Source: Phaeodactylibacter sp964397205
GTDB lineage: Bacteria; Bacteroidota; Bacteroidia; Chitinophagales; Saprospiraceae
NCBI GenBank assembly: GCA_964397205.1
Contig: CAYNIT010000034.1
Coordinates: 1-25,712, forward strand
DNA length: 25,712 nucleotides
Direction: 5' to 3'
Shown here: piece after piece, positions 1-6,571 of the stretch
Layout of the letters: each line of letters opens with the position of its first letter
How positions within the stretch are numbered: the first letter of the stretch is position 1
Notes under the pieces: generated by a model
What the model was told of the DNA's origin: nothing
What the model saw: the letters and a program-made list of their open reading frames with translations, nothing else
Database searches by the model: none
Position numbers and translations under genes: made by a program

Positions 1-204
1 TTGGCATACAAAATTTTGCACCAAGTGGCAAATTAAAAGTATGCTGAATAGTTACTTCATCCCGATTGTAAAGCCCGCAAAAATTCAGGGTCATCCGTTC
101 TTTTGCTGTTGGTATGCCAAACCACCCAAACCGCATCCGCCCGTAAGGAGCATTCACTTTTGTAATTTCGAGCAGCACCGGCGGTACAACTGCTACCTGA
201 GCCC
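1..204. other. Intergenic stretch with a terminal inverted repeat
   Basis: No believable coding region is seen here; the open frames are short and lack family features. TTGGCATAC at 1-9 is repeated in inverted orientation as GTATGCCAA at 112-120, and the match extends to 11 of 12 positions. This could be the ends of a small mobile relic, but because the window begins exactly at the first arm the element cannot be delimited, and chance is possible. Confidence 0.3.
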
Positions 205-1089
205 CTAACCCCCCAGGGTATGATGCTTCTTATCGGAGTACCCACTAACCAGTGCAACCGCAAGTACTACAGACAGGATATTTATGGTAGGTATAATAAA
301 AATTGCCGGCATTACATCCACATTGTTCATCATCATAGCCAGCACTTTGGCAGTCAGGGCAGTCATCAAAATAGCCAGAAATACAATGTAAGTGGTGCCG
401 GCCAGATACCCCAGCCGCCGCTTCTGCAGCAACAACCGGCCCGATACAAACGACAGGGGCAGCAACAAACCCAAATCCAAGCCTTGTACGATTAAGGTAG
501 TGTAATGCTCCAAGCCTTCCGGGTATAGCGTACCGTCCAGCAGGGGCGGAACCACCACCCCCAGCCACATCAGCCCGATCAGGATAGAGTTCACCATCAA
601 AAAAATACTTGTAGTCTGCCTTGTCCTCCCTCGCTTAAAATCATCCGCAATTCTCGGCAAATCAAACGAAACCAGGGTGTTCAGCAGCGTAAAAAACGAC
701 AGCCCCAGCAGGACTGCGTATACCAAAAACAGTTCATTGTACATCCCCATCGAGGTATAGAAAAGGTAGGTAACAAAAAAATAGCCCGAACTCCCCGCCA
801 AAAGGAACGCCCCCTTTTTCGACTTCCGCTGGTACCTGTACAACCCCAACAACAGCAGAGGCAGCCCTACAAAGAACGTCACATAATCCTGGGCAATGCC
901 CTGTATCGCTACATCAGCGGACATGTGCCGGTAAACCCCCTCCCCGTACAGGTCGATCATCCGCCCGCGGACGGACTCGATTTGTTGAATATCCGCCTTC
1001 CCCGAGCTCAACATTCCAGAAAGAGCAGCAACCGATGACAGAAAGGTTATGCATAATACTAATATGGTATTGACTTTATTAGGGCTCAT
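205..1089 (-). CDS. Hypothetical polytopic membrane protein
   Basis: A 294-residue protein with about eight hydrophobic segments. The first (residues about 7-27) could be a signal anchor and is followed by a polar loop of about 35 residues containing YGEGVYRHMSAD. Seven further helices are spread to the C-terminus, which ends in a short basic tail (DKKHH). The inner membrane is the expected location. I recognise no enzyme or transporter motif, so no function is assigned. The ATG start at 1089 is the first in frame, and no other gene is arranged as an operon with it inside the window. The reading frame is long and the hydrophobic pattern regular, so the gene itself is secure while its role is unknown. 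Confidence 0.85.
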   Translation of the reverse strand: MSPNKVNTILVLCITFLSSVAALSGMLSSGKADIQQIESVRGRMIDLYGEGVYRHMSADVAIQGIAQDYVTFFVGLPLLLLGLYRYQRKSKKGAFLLAGSSGYFFVTYLFYTSMGMYNELFLVYAVLLGLSFFTLLNTLVSFDLPRIADDFKRGRTRQTTSIFLMVNSILIGLMWLGVVVPPLLDGTLYPEGLEHYTTLIVQGLDLGLLLPLSFVSGRLLLQKRRLGYLAGTTYIVFLAILMTALTAKVLAMMMNNVDVMPAIFIIPTINILSVVLAVALVSGYSDKKHHTLGG

Positions 1090-1221
1090 AGAGGATGTAT
1101 CGTTTTAGCAAATCGACGAGGGCCATTAGTTTCGAAACAAGGAATCCCTAAGCCGAACTCCCTATATTTCACAAGCACCTTTATCTCAGCAATTTACAAA
1201 GCAATCCGCCGATTCTTCTAC

Positions 1222-1281
1222 AATTTTTTTCAAAAAAAGTGACCGCTCCGGAATTTTTCGCCTGCGCCCGCTGTATTTATG
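1222..1281 (+). promoter_or_regulatory. Possible promoter of the 1290-1880 region
   Basis: T-rich and A-rich tracts at 1224-1238 are followed by TTTTTCG at 1254-1260 and TATTTATG at 1274-1281. The last differs at one position from the Bacteroidota -7 box TAnnTTTG, but a well-spaced -33 box is not clear. If real, transcription would begin near 1287 and run through the tRNA-like element toward the slipin gene. Confidence 0.25.
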
Positions 1282-1452
1282 GTGACTGCGATACGACATC
1301 CACCAAAATATAGTGCTGCATAAGCACAAAAGAGGTACTCCCTCCCTGATCAGAGGCCCAGAGCGGCGTTTCTGTACAGCGCCCTGGTGTCTCCTCCATT
1401 GGAGGCCGATATGCCGTCTTTGAGCGGGGAGATTGTACGACAGCCACTTGGA

Positions 1453-1523
1453 TACTAGAGCCGCCGGTTCGAGTCCGGCTATTACCGTGAGGGTAATATA
1501 GTTCAGTTGGTTAGAACATAGTA
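1453..1523 (+). tRNA. Circularly permuted tRNA-like element (3' half before 5' half)
   Basis: Read in order: TACTA (1453-1457, anticodon stem 3' strand), GAGCC (variable loop), GCCGG-TTCGAGT-CCGGC (T arm, 1463-1479), TATTACC (acceptor 3' strand, 1480-1486), G1487 (discriminator position), four spacer bases, GGTAATA (acceptor 5' strand, 1492-1498), TA (positions 8-9), GTTC-AGTTGGTTA-GAAC (D arm, 1501-1517), A26, TAGTA (anticodon stem 5' strand, 1519-1523). Acceptor 7/7, D 4/4, T 5/5 and anticodon 5/5 pairs are all Watson-Crick. U8, A14, G18G19, the G15-C48 pair, G53-C61, TTC at 54-56 and A58 are present. With a seven-base loop the mature form would be 74 nt before CCA. The anticodon cannot be assigned because the loop is split; C1524-T1525 fit positions 32-33. 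Outside, AGCCA (1442-1446) pairs with TGGCT (1525-1529), extending the anticodon stem. U3-A70 instead of G3-U70 argues against tmRNA. Confidence 0.6.
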
Positions 1524-1532
1524 CTGGCTTCA

Positions 1533-1570
1533 GCTCTGCCCACCGGCGGAGCAATGGACTGCTAATCCAT
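1533..1570 (+). other. Two hairpins resembling a D stem plus tRNA-Ser(GCU) anticodon arm
   Basis: GCTCTGCC/GGCGGAGC (1533-1552) is followed by a single A and then ATGGA-CTGCTAA-TCCAT (1554-1570). The second hairpin has the exact geometry of an anticodon arm, with U33 and anticodon GCU, and the outer four pairs of the first fit a D stem with A26 as linker. No canonical T arm or acceptor partner follows. It may be a partial tRNA relic or simply hairpins of a larger RNA. Confidence 0.35.
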
Positions 1571-1902
1571 CACGCTGACGGAGTTGGGGAACTCCAAAAA
1601 ACCCTGCTGGAATGTTGCTGCGGCGCTTCGGCTCCGGTGTATCAGGGCTATGCTCTGCTGCTCTGGGAGCAGTTTCGCCCAAAGCCCGGCGGCGCAGGAT
1701 ACCGCTGGGGATGCCCTTGCGCCCGGAAAGGCCAGGCAGCTGGCACAGCTACACCAATGCTAGCCCTGTCAGAAGCCCTGCTTTGCCGGCCGCACCGGCA
1801 GCAACTTGCTCAATGCGCTTCCCGCTGCGGGGGGAATGAAGCACCGGGGCAGCATTCTTATTGTTGTTGATATTCTTTTTTTACATAAAAACACGACACG
1901 TC

Positions 1903-3006
1903 ATGAAACTGACACGGCTGTACGCCAACCAAGTTGGTTTGGTCCTGCGGGGCTGCCACTTCGTGGGCGTACGTATCGAAGGCTGGCACCTCCTCTGGCC
2001 GGGCGAACGGCTGATCGCCTACGAACGGACAGGTGCCTTCAGCGCTCCCTGCGAAATGGACCTGCTGCTGGAGGACCGGCTCTTTCGCGAGCTGATCCAC
2101 CTGGTAGAGGTACGGGAGCAGGAGCTCTGCCTGGCTTACAAGGATGGTTTGTTTGACGCAGTATTGCTTCCCGGAAAGCACCTGTTCTGGCGGTCAGCCG
2201 TAGCCTATGAATTCCGGATGATCGACACGAGCGTAGCGGAAGTCGGCGAGCGCATCGAACGGCGGCTGCTCGAACGCCCGGAGCTGAAGCGGCACATACT
2301 GACCTACGTGATCGCCCCCTACGAGGAAGGCCTTTTGCTGATCGACGGGCAATACGAGCGCAAGCTCGGCCCCGGCACTTATCGCTTCTGGCGCAACGGC
2401 CAAAAAGTGGAAGTGCTGACCGCCGACAAGCGGACGCAGCAAATGGAAGTCTCAGGGCAGGAAATACTGACTAAGGACAAGGCTGCCCTGCGGGTCAACT
2501 TCTACCTGCAGTACCGCATCACCGATGCCGAGCGGGCAATGCTGCAAACCAACCACCCGAACAAGCAGCTCTACCTAGCCGTGCAGTTGCTGCTGCGGGA
2601 GTACATCGGTACGCTCACGCTTGATGAGTTGCTGGAGCGCAAAGCCGGCGTACAGGAGTTCGTGTCGCAGCACATTAGCGAGCGCGCCACTGAACTTGGC
2701 ATGCAAGTGCTCAACAGCGGCATCCGCGACTTGATCCTGCCGGGCGAGGTCCGGGAGATCATGAATCAGGTGCTGGTAGCAGAAAAGGAGGTGCAGGCAC
2801 GGGTCATCCTGCGGCGGGAAGAAAACGCCGCTACCCGCAGCTTGCTCAACACCGCCAAACTGCTGCAGGACAATGAGATGTTGCTGCGCCTCAAGGAGAT
2901 GGAATACGTTGAAAAAATCGCCGACAAAGTCAACACCATCAGCCTGAGCGGCGGCGGCCAAGTGCTCGAACAATTGCAGGAGCTGTTCCTGAAAGGCAAG
3001 GAATAG
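1903..3006 (+). CDS. Slipin / SPFH (band 7) family protein
   Basis: A 367-residue protein. Residues about 125-330 look like an SPFH domain: LGPGTYRFW, then VEVLTADKRTQQMEVSGQEILTKD, a VNFYLQYRITD strand, and a helical region with LTLDELLERK. The tail is rich in Glu and Leu (VAEKEVQARVI onward) and probably coiled. SPFH proteins oligomerise at membrane microdomains. This one lacks the usual N-terminal hairpin membrane segment, so attachment would be peripheral. The first about 115 residues contain a second, diverged copy of the lead-in motif (YKDGLFDAVLLPGKHLFW against LIDGQYERKLGPGTYRFW). The ATG at 1903 is preferred over the upstream TTG at 1861, which would add residues read from a T-rich leader. 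It stands alone, between the structured region upstream and a strong terminator at 3020-3054. Confidence 0.85.
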   Translation: MKLTRLYANQVGLVLRGCHFVGVRIEGWHLLWPGERLIAYERTGAFSAPCEMDLLLEDRLFRELIHLVEVREQELCLAYKDGLFDAVLLPGKHLFWRSAVAYEFRMIDTSVAEVGERIERRLLERPELKRHILTYVIAPYEEGLLLIDGQYERKLGPGTYRFWRNGQKVEVLTADKRTQQMEVSGQEILTKDKAALRVNFYLQYRITDAERAMLQTNHPNKQLYLAVQLLLREYIGTLTLDELLERKAGVQEFVSQHISERATELGMQVLNSGIRDLILPGEVREIMNQVLVAEKEVQARVILRREENAATRSLLNTAKLLQDNEMLLRLKEMEYVEKIADKVNTISLSGGGQVLEQLQELFLKGKE

Positions 3007-3019
3007 CCAACCATAGTAC

Positions 3020-3054
3020 GGGCAGCCCACCGGGGTGGATGGGCTGCCCTTTTT
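3020..3054. terminator. Strong terminator between convergent genes
   Basis: GGGCAGCCCA (3020-3029) and TGGGCTGCCC (3040-3049) form a perfect ten-pair stem followed by five T. It ends the slipin transcript. The T-run touches the stop codon of the opposing TonB receptor gene at 3054-3056. Confidence 0.9.
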
Positions 3055-5327
3055 CAAAACCGGAAGTCCATCCGCATTGTCAGATTGCGCGGCGCTTCCA
3101 GCAAACCAGGCCGCGTAGAGTACTCGATATTGAAAGCGTTGTTGAGCAACAGCGACAACTTAGCCTCTTCCCAAAGGTTGTAGCTGCCCCGGAAATTGAC
3201 CAGAAAAAAGCCCTCGTCGTTCTTCTCCCGGAAACGCGACAGCCCGTCTACGAAAAAGCTCAGTACGTTATCGATGGCCTCCAGGTGGCTGTTGTAGAAT
3301 CCCTCCACGCCCAGGCTCCACCGCTCTTCTTCCACCATCAGGTCCAATTTCAGCAAGTGCTGAGAACGGTACTTGAGGATGTTCTCCTCGGAGGAAGAAC
3401 GAACGGCATTGAGCCGGGCCTGCGTGCCAATCGGCGCATCGATGTCAAACTCCTCAAAGCGCGGGTCAATGTAAGTATAGCCCGCCAGCAAACTCAGCGG
3501 TACGCCCCAAATTTCTCCCTGTCCAGCGGCGGTAAGCTCCAATCCGCGGATGTCGGTGTCTCCTACATTGATGGATTGAAATGCCAACCCTACCAGGTTG
3601 AATTCGATCATATCGAAGTAGCGGGACTGGAAGAGGCTGAAATCCAGGAAGCCTTCAAAATTGGAAACCCGGAAGCCCTGCTTCACCCCGATTTCCGCCG
3701 ACCAACCATTCTCGGACTGCAACATTGGGTTGGGCTGTATGCGCAAGCCGCCTGCATCGGTCACGATGTATTTTTCGGCAACAGAAGGGAAACGGTACCC
3801 CTGCCCCCAACTGCCGCGCAGGAAGGTGGCTTTGCCCAACCGGTAGTTGGCTCCCAGTCGCAGTACCGGCCGCGCCTCCTGCTCTTCCGAAGGCAGCACC
3901 TCTCCCCCATCGTACTGAAAACCTGGATTTTTCAGCAAGTTGTCCTCGTAGCGGAAACCCGCTGTGACATTGAGCCGGTCGAAGAAGCGCTTTTCCAGCT
4001 GCACATAAGCCGCGAGGTTGCGAGAGGTGAAGGTCGTATCTCCGTAGAGCTCGGCCTCGATATTTGTGCCCTGCGCAACGATGCCGCTCGTCAGTACCAG
4101 GCCGGCCTGCTTCATCTGCCGCTGAAACTGGTACTCGGCGTAGTACATATCGGAAGCGTTGCCCTGATCGTTGTCGCTTTCGTTGTCGATATTGTAAAAC
4201 CGGCTGAGGATGCGGTGGCGATTATTGCCCCGGTCGTAGTAAGTCAAACGGGGATCGATGTTGAAGCGCAGGCGTTCCCGGCTGCCGTAGGAGCCTTCTG
4301 CGCCGACGTAGGCGGCGGTGTCGGACTTCCAATAGAAAAAGGAGGAGGTCTCCCCAGCGTTGAAGTTACCGTTCAGCCCGATCGTCAGCCGGTCGCTGGC
4401 CCGGTAGCGGGTGCTGAAGTTGAAACGGCCGATGCGTTTGTAAGCGTCTTTGTTGAAGCTGTCTTCGTTCAAATAATAGCCGCCCAGCACCAAGTCTAGT
4501 TTGCCCATCTTCCGGCGGTGCGCCAGGCTGGCGCCGATGGTGCTGGGCGCACTATCCCACCATTTGAGCCGTTCGTCCTCCGGAGAGAAGAAATGAGTGT
4601 ACCAAAGCGCCCCCTCGGTTTCCGGCTCGGATTTGGCATACGCTGTCCGTACGTTGATGATGCCGTTGAGCGCTGCGGAACCATAAAGAGCCGATGCCGC
4701 TCCCTTGACGACCTCCACCTGCGCAGTATTCTCGATGGGCACATCATCCCAGTTCGGGAAGCCGGCATCCGCCGAGAGGATGGGGATGTCGTCAACGAGC
4801 AGCAACACCCGGCTGCCCGCCCCCTGCGAATAACCCGAGCCGCCCCGGATATTGGCTTGCCCGTCGATGATGGTCAGGCCAGGCACTTTTTCCAGGGCCT
4901 GATCCATGGTAGTTTTCCCGGTGCTCTGTATCAGGTTAGGCCTCAGCACCTCGAGGGAAACCGTCACTTCACTCAGGGGCTTTTGGTATTTCCCGCTAGT
5001 TACGGTAGCTGTTTCCAGTACCGTAGCCTGTTCTTTCAGGGCGATGTTGAGCAACAAGCTGTCTCCGGGGTCGAGGCTTATTGTTTCGTTAAAAGCCTGA
5101 TAGCCTACGTAACGGGCACGAACCTCCAATGTCCCAGCCTTAAGCTGCATTGAAAACCCTCCTTTGTAGTCGGTAACTGTTCCTGTCTCCCCCGCCCGAA
5201 TGGTGGCTCCAATCAAAGGATCTCCGGTTTTGGCATCTGTTACCTGGCCTCTCACGAAAGCCGGTTGCGCGGCCGCGGCCAGGGCTGTGAGGCTATACAG
5301 CCAAAAGAAGCATAGAGTAATACGCAT
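3054..5327 (-). CDS. TonB-dependent outer-membrane receptor
   Basis: A 757-residue protein. A signal peptide (MRITLCFFWLYSLTALAAAAQ) leads to a carboxypeptidase-regulatory-like domain (residues about 23-110: VRGQVTDAKTGDPLIGATI, GGFSMQLKAG, YVGYQAF). The plug domain covers about 115-230 (TTMDQALEKVPGLTI, NIRGGSGYSQGAGSRVLLLVDD, VVKGAASALYGSAALNGIINV). A 22-strand barrel is expected for the rest, ending in the aromatic NLTMRMDFRF typical of outer-membrane insertion. Such receptors import siderophores, cobalamin, sugars or peptides using TonB energy. No SusD partner or substrate-specific gene lies beside it, so the substrate is unknown. Two palindromes just upstream of the start (5333-5347 and 5348-5364) suggest local regulation. 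The start is the ATG preceding the signal peptide. Confidence 0.93.
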   Translation of the reverse strand: MRITLCFFWLYSLTALAAAAQPAFVRGQVTDAKTGDPLIGATIRAGETGTVTDYKGGFSMQLKAGTLEVRARYVGYQAFNETISLDPGDSLLLNIALKEQATVLETATVTSGKYQKPLSEVTVSLEVLRPNLIQSTGKTTMDQALEKVPGLTIIDGQANIRGGSGYSQGAGSRVLLLVDDIPILSADAGFPNWDDVPIENTAQVEVVKGAASALYGSAALNGIINVRTAYAKSEPETEGALWYTHFFSPEDERLKWWDSAPSTIGASLAHRRKMGKLDLVLGGYYLNEDSFNKDAYKRIGRFNFSTRYRASDRLTIGLNGNFNAGETSSFFYWKSDTAAYVGAEGSYGSRERLRFNIDPRLTYYDRGNNRHRILSRFYNIDNESDNDQGNASDMYYAEYQFQRQMKQAGLVLTSGIVAQGTNIEAELYGDTTFTSRNLAAYVQLEKRFFDRLNVTAGFRYEDNLLKNPGFQYDGGEVLPSEEQEARPVLRLGANYRLGKATFLRGSWGQGYRFPSVAEKYIVTDAGGLRIQPNPMLQSENGWSAEIGVKQGFRVSNFEGFLDFSLFQSRYFDMIEFNLVGLAFQSINVGDTDIRGLELTAAGQGEIWGVPLSLLAGYTYIDPRFEEFDIDAPIGTQARLNAVRSSSEENILKYRSQHLLKLDLMVEEERWSLGVEGFYNSHLEAIDNVLSFFVDGLSRFREKNDEGFFLVNFRGSYNLWEEAKLSLLLNNAFNIEYSTRPGLLEAPRNLTMRMDFRF

Positions 5328-5332
5328 ATAAT

Positions 5333-5364
5333 TTGATTTGAAATCAACAGAACAGGGCGTTCTG
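5333..5364. promoter_or_regulatory. Two palindromes upstream of the TonB receptor
   Basis: TTGATTT-G-AAATCAA (5333-5347) is a perfect palindrome around one base, six bases from the receptor ATG. Immediately next to it, CAGAAC-AGGGC-GTTCTG (5348-5364) has six-base arms. Both are operator-like in size and lie where a repressor would cover the transcription start. The regulator is unknown. Confidence 0.4.
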
Positions 5365-5556
5365 CATCTAATGGAAGAGAAGGATAGTCGCTCAGTTTAC
5401 AAAGCTACGAGATTGCACTGGAAAAATGCAGAACTTGATCCGGAATTAACGGCAAGGGCGGCACAATTCTGCTCCGTATTCGGCAAAAGTTTTCTACCTT
5501 CGTAGGTTCCTAAGATTGGGGCAAGCCCCCGTTTGAACCACCACAAACCATTTTTT

Positions 5557-6366
5557 ATGAGAAAATTTGTACTGATTACTTTGGGGATCATCAGTTGTGG
5601 AATGCTGCAGGCGCAAGACTGTATGCCAGACGAAAACGTGCCTGACAGCGTCGTGGTTGCGCCACTGCCTTACAATGAGACGGAGCGGCCCGAGGGAGGC
5701 ATCCAAGATACCGCCTGTGTGGGCTCCTACTATGAAACGGTATTCACGTTCAACATTCCCGCTGTTTACGAAGCATTTGGGCAATCAATTGCGCTGCAGT
5801 CAGCCGAAATTCCTGTCGAAGGCGGCATTAGCGGCATCCCGGCCTCCATGGATTACATTTGTAATCCGCCTAACTGTGTATTCCCTGCAGAGGAAAAAGG
5901 CTGTGTGCTTGTATTCGGCACGCCCGAGGAAGCGGAAGTAGGGGTTGCGTCGCTGAGCATCAAAGCCACCATTAAGGACCAAAGTGGGTTATTTGAATTC
6001 GACCTCGACCTGCCTAGCGAACTGGAAAGTGGCTCTGAGTATCTGCTCCATGTGAAAGAAGAAGGTTTCGAAAACTGCGCGGTAGTCAACACGCAGGAAG
6101 CATTCGCTGCTCAGTTTGAGCTGCGCAACCAGCCGAACCCTTTCTCTAATTTTACGCAGATCATGGTCAATTCCCGGGAAGAAGGCCGCTTTGAGCTGCT
6201 CGTGACCGACCTGCTCGGCCAGGTGGTACACCGCCGCCCGGTGCAGCTGTTCTCTGGTGAGAACACCATCGACTTTGACGGCAGCAGCCTGGCGCAGGGC
6301 ATGTATCTCTACTCCATTTCTGACGGACAGCAGGCAGTAAGCGGCAAAATGATCCTGAACCGCTGA
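5557..6366 (+). CDS. Secreted protein with type IX secretion C-terminal domain
   Basis: A 269-residue protein. The signal peptide MRKFVLITLGIISCGMLQAQ argues for the ATG at 5557 rather than the upstream TTG at 5533. The middle (residues about 20-180) contains CVGSYYETVFTFNIP, GGISGIPASMDYIC and GCVLVFGTPEEAEVGV, and reads like an Ig-type putative adhesion module. The C-terminal about 80 residues (PNPFSNFTQIMVNS, VTDLLGQVV, LAQGMYLYSI, KMILNR) are a type A T9SS sorting domain, normally removed on export to the cell surface. The middle module resembles the N-terminal module of the next gene (6572-8380), so the two are probably paralogous cargo. A terminator follows at 6407-6461, so they may be separately transcribed. 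The precise role is unknown; adhesion or surface structure is a guess. Confidence 0.88.
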   Translation: MRKFVLITLGIISCGMLQAQDCMPDENVPDSVVVAPLPYNETERPEGGIQDTACVGSYYETVFTFNIPAVYEAFGQSIALQSAEIPVEGGISGIPASMDYICNPPNCVFPAEEKGCVLVFGTPEEAEVGVASLSIKATIKDQSGLFEFDLDLPSELESGSEYLLHVKEEGFENCAVVNTQEAFAAQFELRNQPNPFSNFTQIMVNSREEGRFELLVTDLLGQVVHRRPVQLFSGENTIDFDGSSLAQGMYLYSISDGQQAVSGKMILNR

Positions 6367-6406
6367 TCCGGCCAACATCTCTGAATTTTCAGTCCCTTCT
6401 GATAAC

Positions 6407-6461
6407 GGAGCAGGGCGGTTGCCCCACCCTGTAACCCAAGCCCTGCTCCGCACCCTTTTTT
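6407..6461 (+). terminator. Rho-independent terminator after the first T9SS cargo gene
   Basis: GGAGCAGGGC (6407-6416) pairs perfectly with GCCCTGCTCC (6440-6449), followed by T6 at 6456-6461. The loop is 23 bases, with a weak inner GGGC pairing. It sits in the gap before the next secreted-protein gene. Confidence 0.8.
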
Positions 6462-6571
6462 GCTGATAACAAATCACCTCCTGCCCCTTTCCGGGGGCTG
6501 CATTATTTAAATCCGCTGCATGAGCCTGTGCTTTGGGTACAGAGCTGCCATTCAGCAACAAACAGAAGGCT

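Larger units (their letters stand above)
1290..1881 (+). ncRNA. Putative long structured RNA or leader enclosing the tRNA-like element
   Basis: The stretch 1090-1902 has no gene with family features, yet 1290-1881 is rich in strong hairpins. Examples are 1533-1552 (eight pairs, loop CACC), 1554-1570 (five pairs, seven-base loop), 1580-1595 (GGAGTT/AACTCC, loop GGGG) and CCTCC/GGAGG near 1394-1406. AGTGCTGC at 1312-1319 can pair with GCAGCATT at 1849-1856, which would close almost the whole region. A T-run (about 1874-1881) follows, just before the ATG at 1903. It could be an independent RNA or the 5' leader of the slipin mRNA. I find no core motif of RNase P RNA, tmRNA or SRP RNA. The boundaries are inferred. 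Confidence 0.35.

Noticed and set aside
1453..1523. Ordinary tRNA gene
   Set aside because: The T arm and acceptor 3' strand come before the acceptor 5' strand and D arm, and no single linear cloverleaf can be drawn.
1380..1620. Group I intron in permuted order splitting the anticodon loop
   Set aside because: No internal guide sequence pairing with the 5' exon end (GTACT) and no P3-P7 core elements could be recognised on either side.
1612..1870. Plus-strand reading frames upstream of the slipin gene
   Set aside because: They overlap each other in different frames, show no family motif, have odd composition rich in Cys, Arg and Pro, and coincide with hairpins.
1600..1880. RNase P RNA
   Set aside because: The region is GC-rich and folded but lacks the GAGGAAAGTCC and ACAGAAA-type conserved segments.
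1290..1881. Permuted tmRNA (ssrA)
   Set aside because: The acceptor lacks the G3-U70 alanine signal, the D arm has a full stem, and no tag reading frame ending in ALAA-like residues is found.
3039..4499. 486-codon plus-strand open frame opposite the TonB receptor
   Set aside because: It is a long antisense shadow caused by codon composition; the minus strand has the complete receptor domain order.
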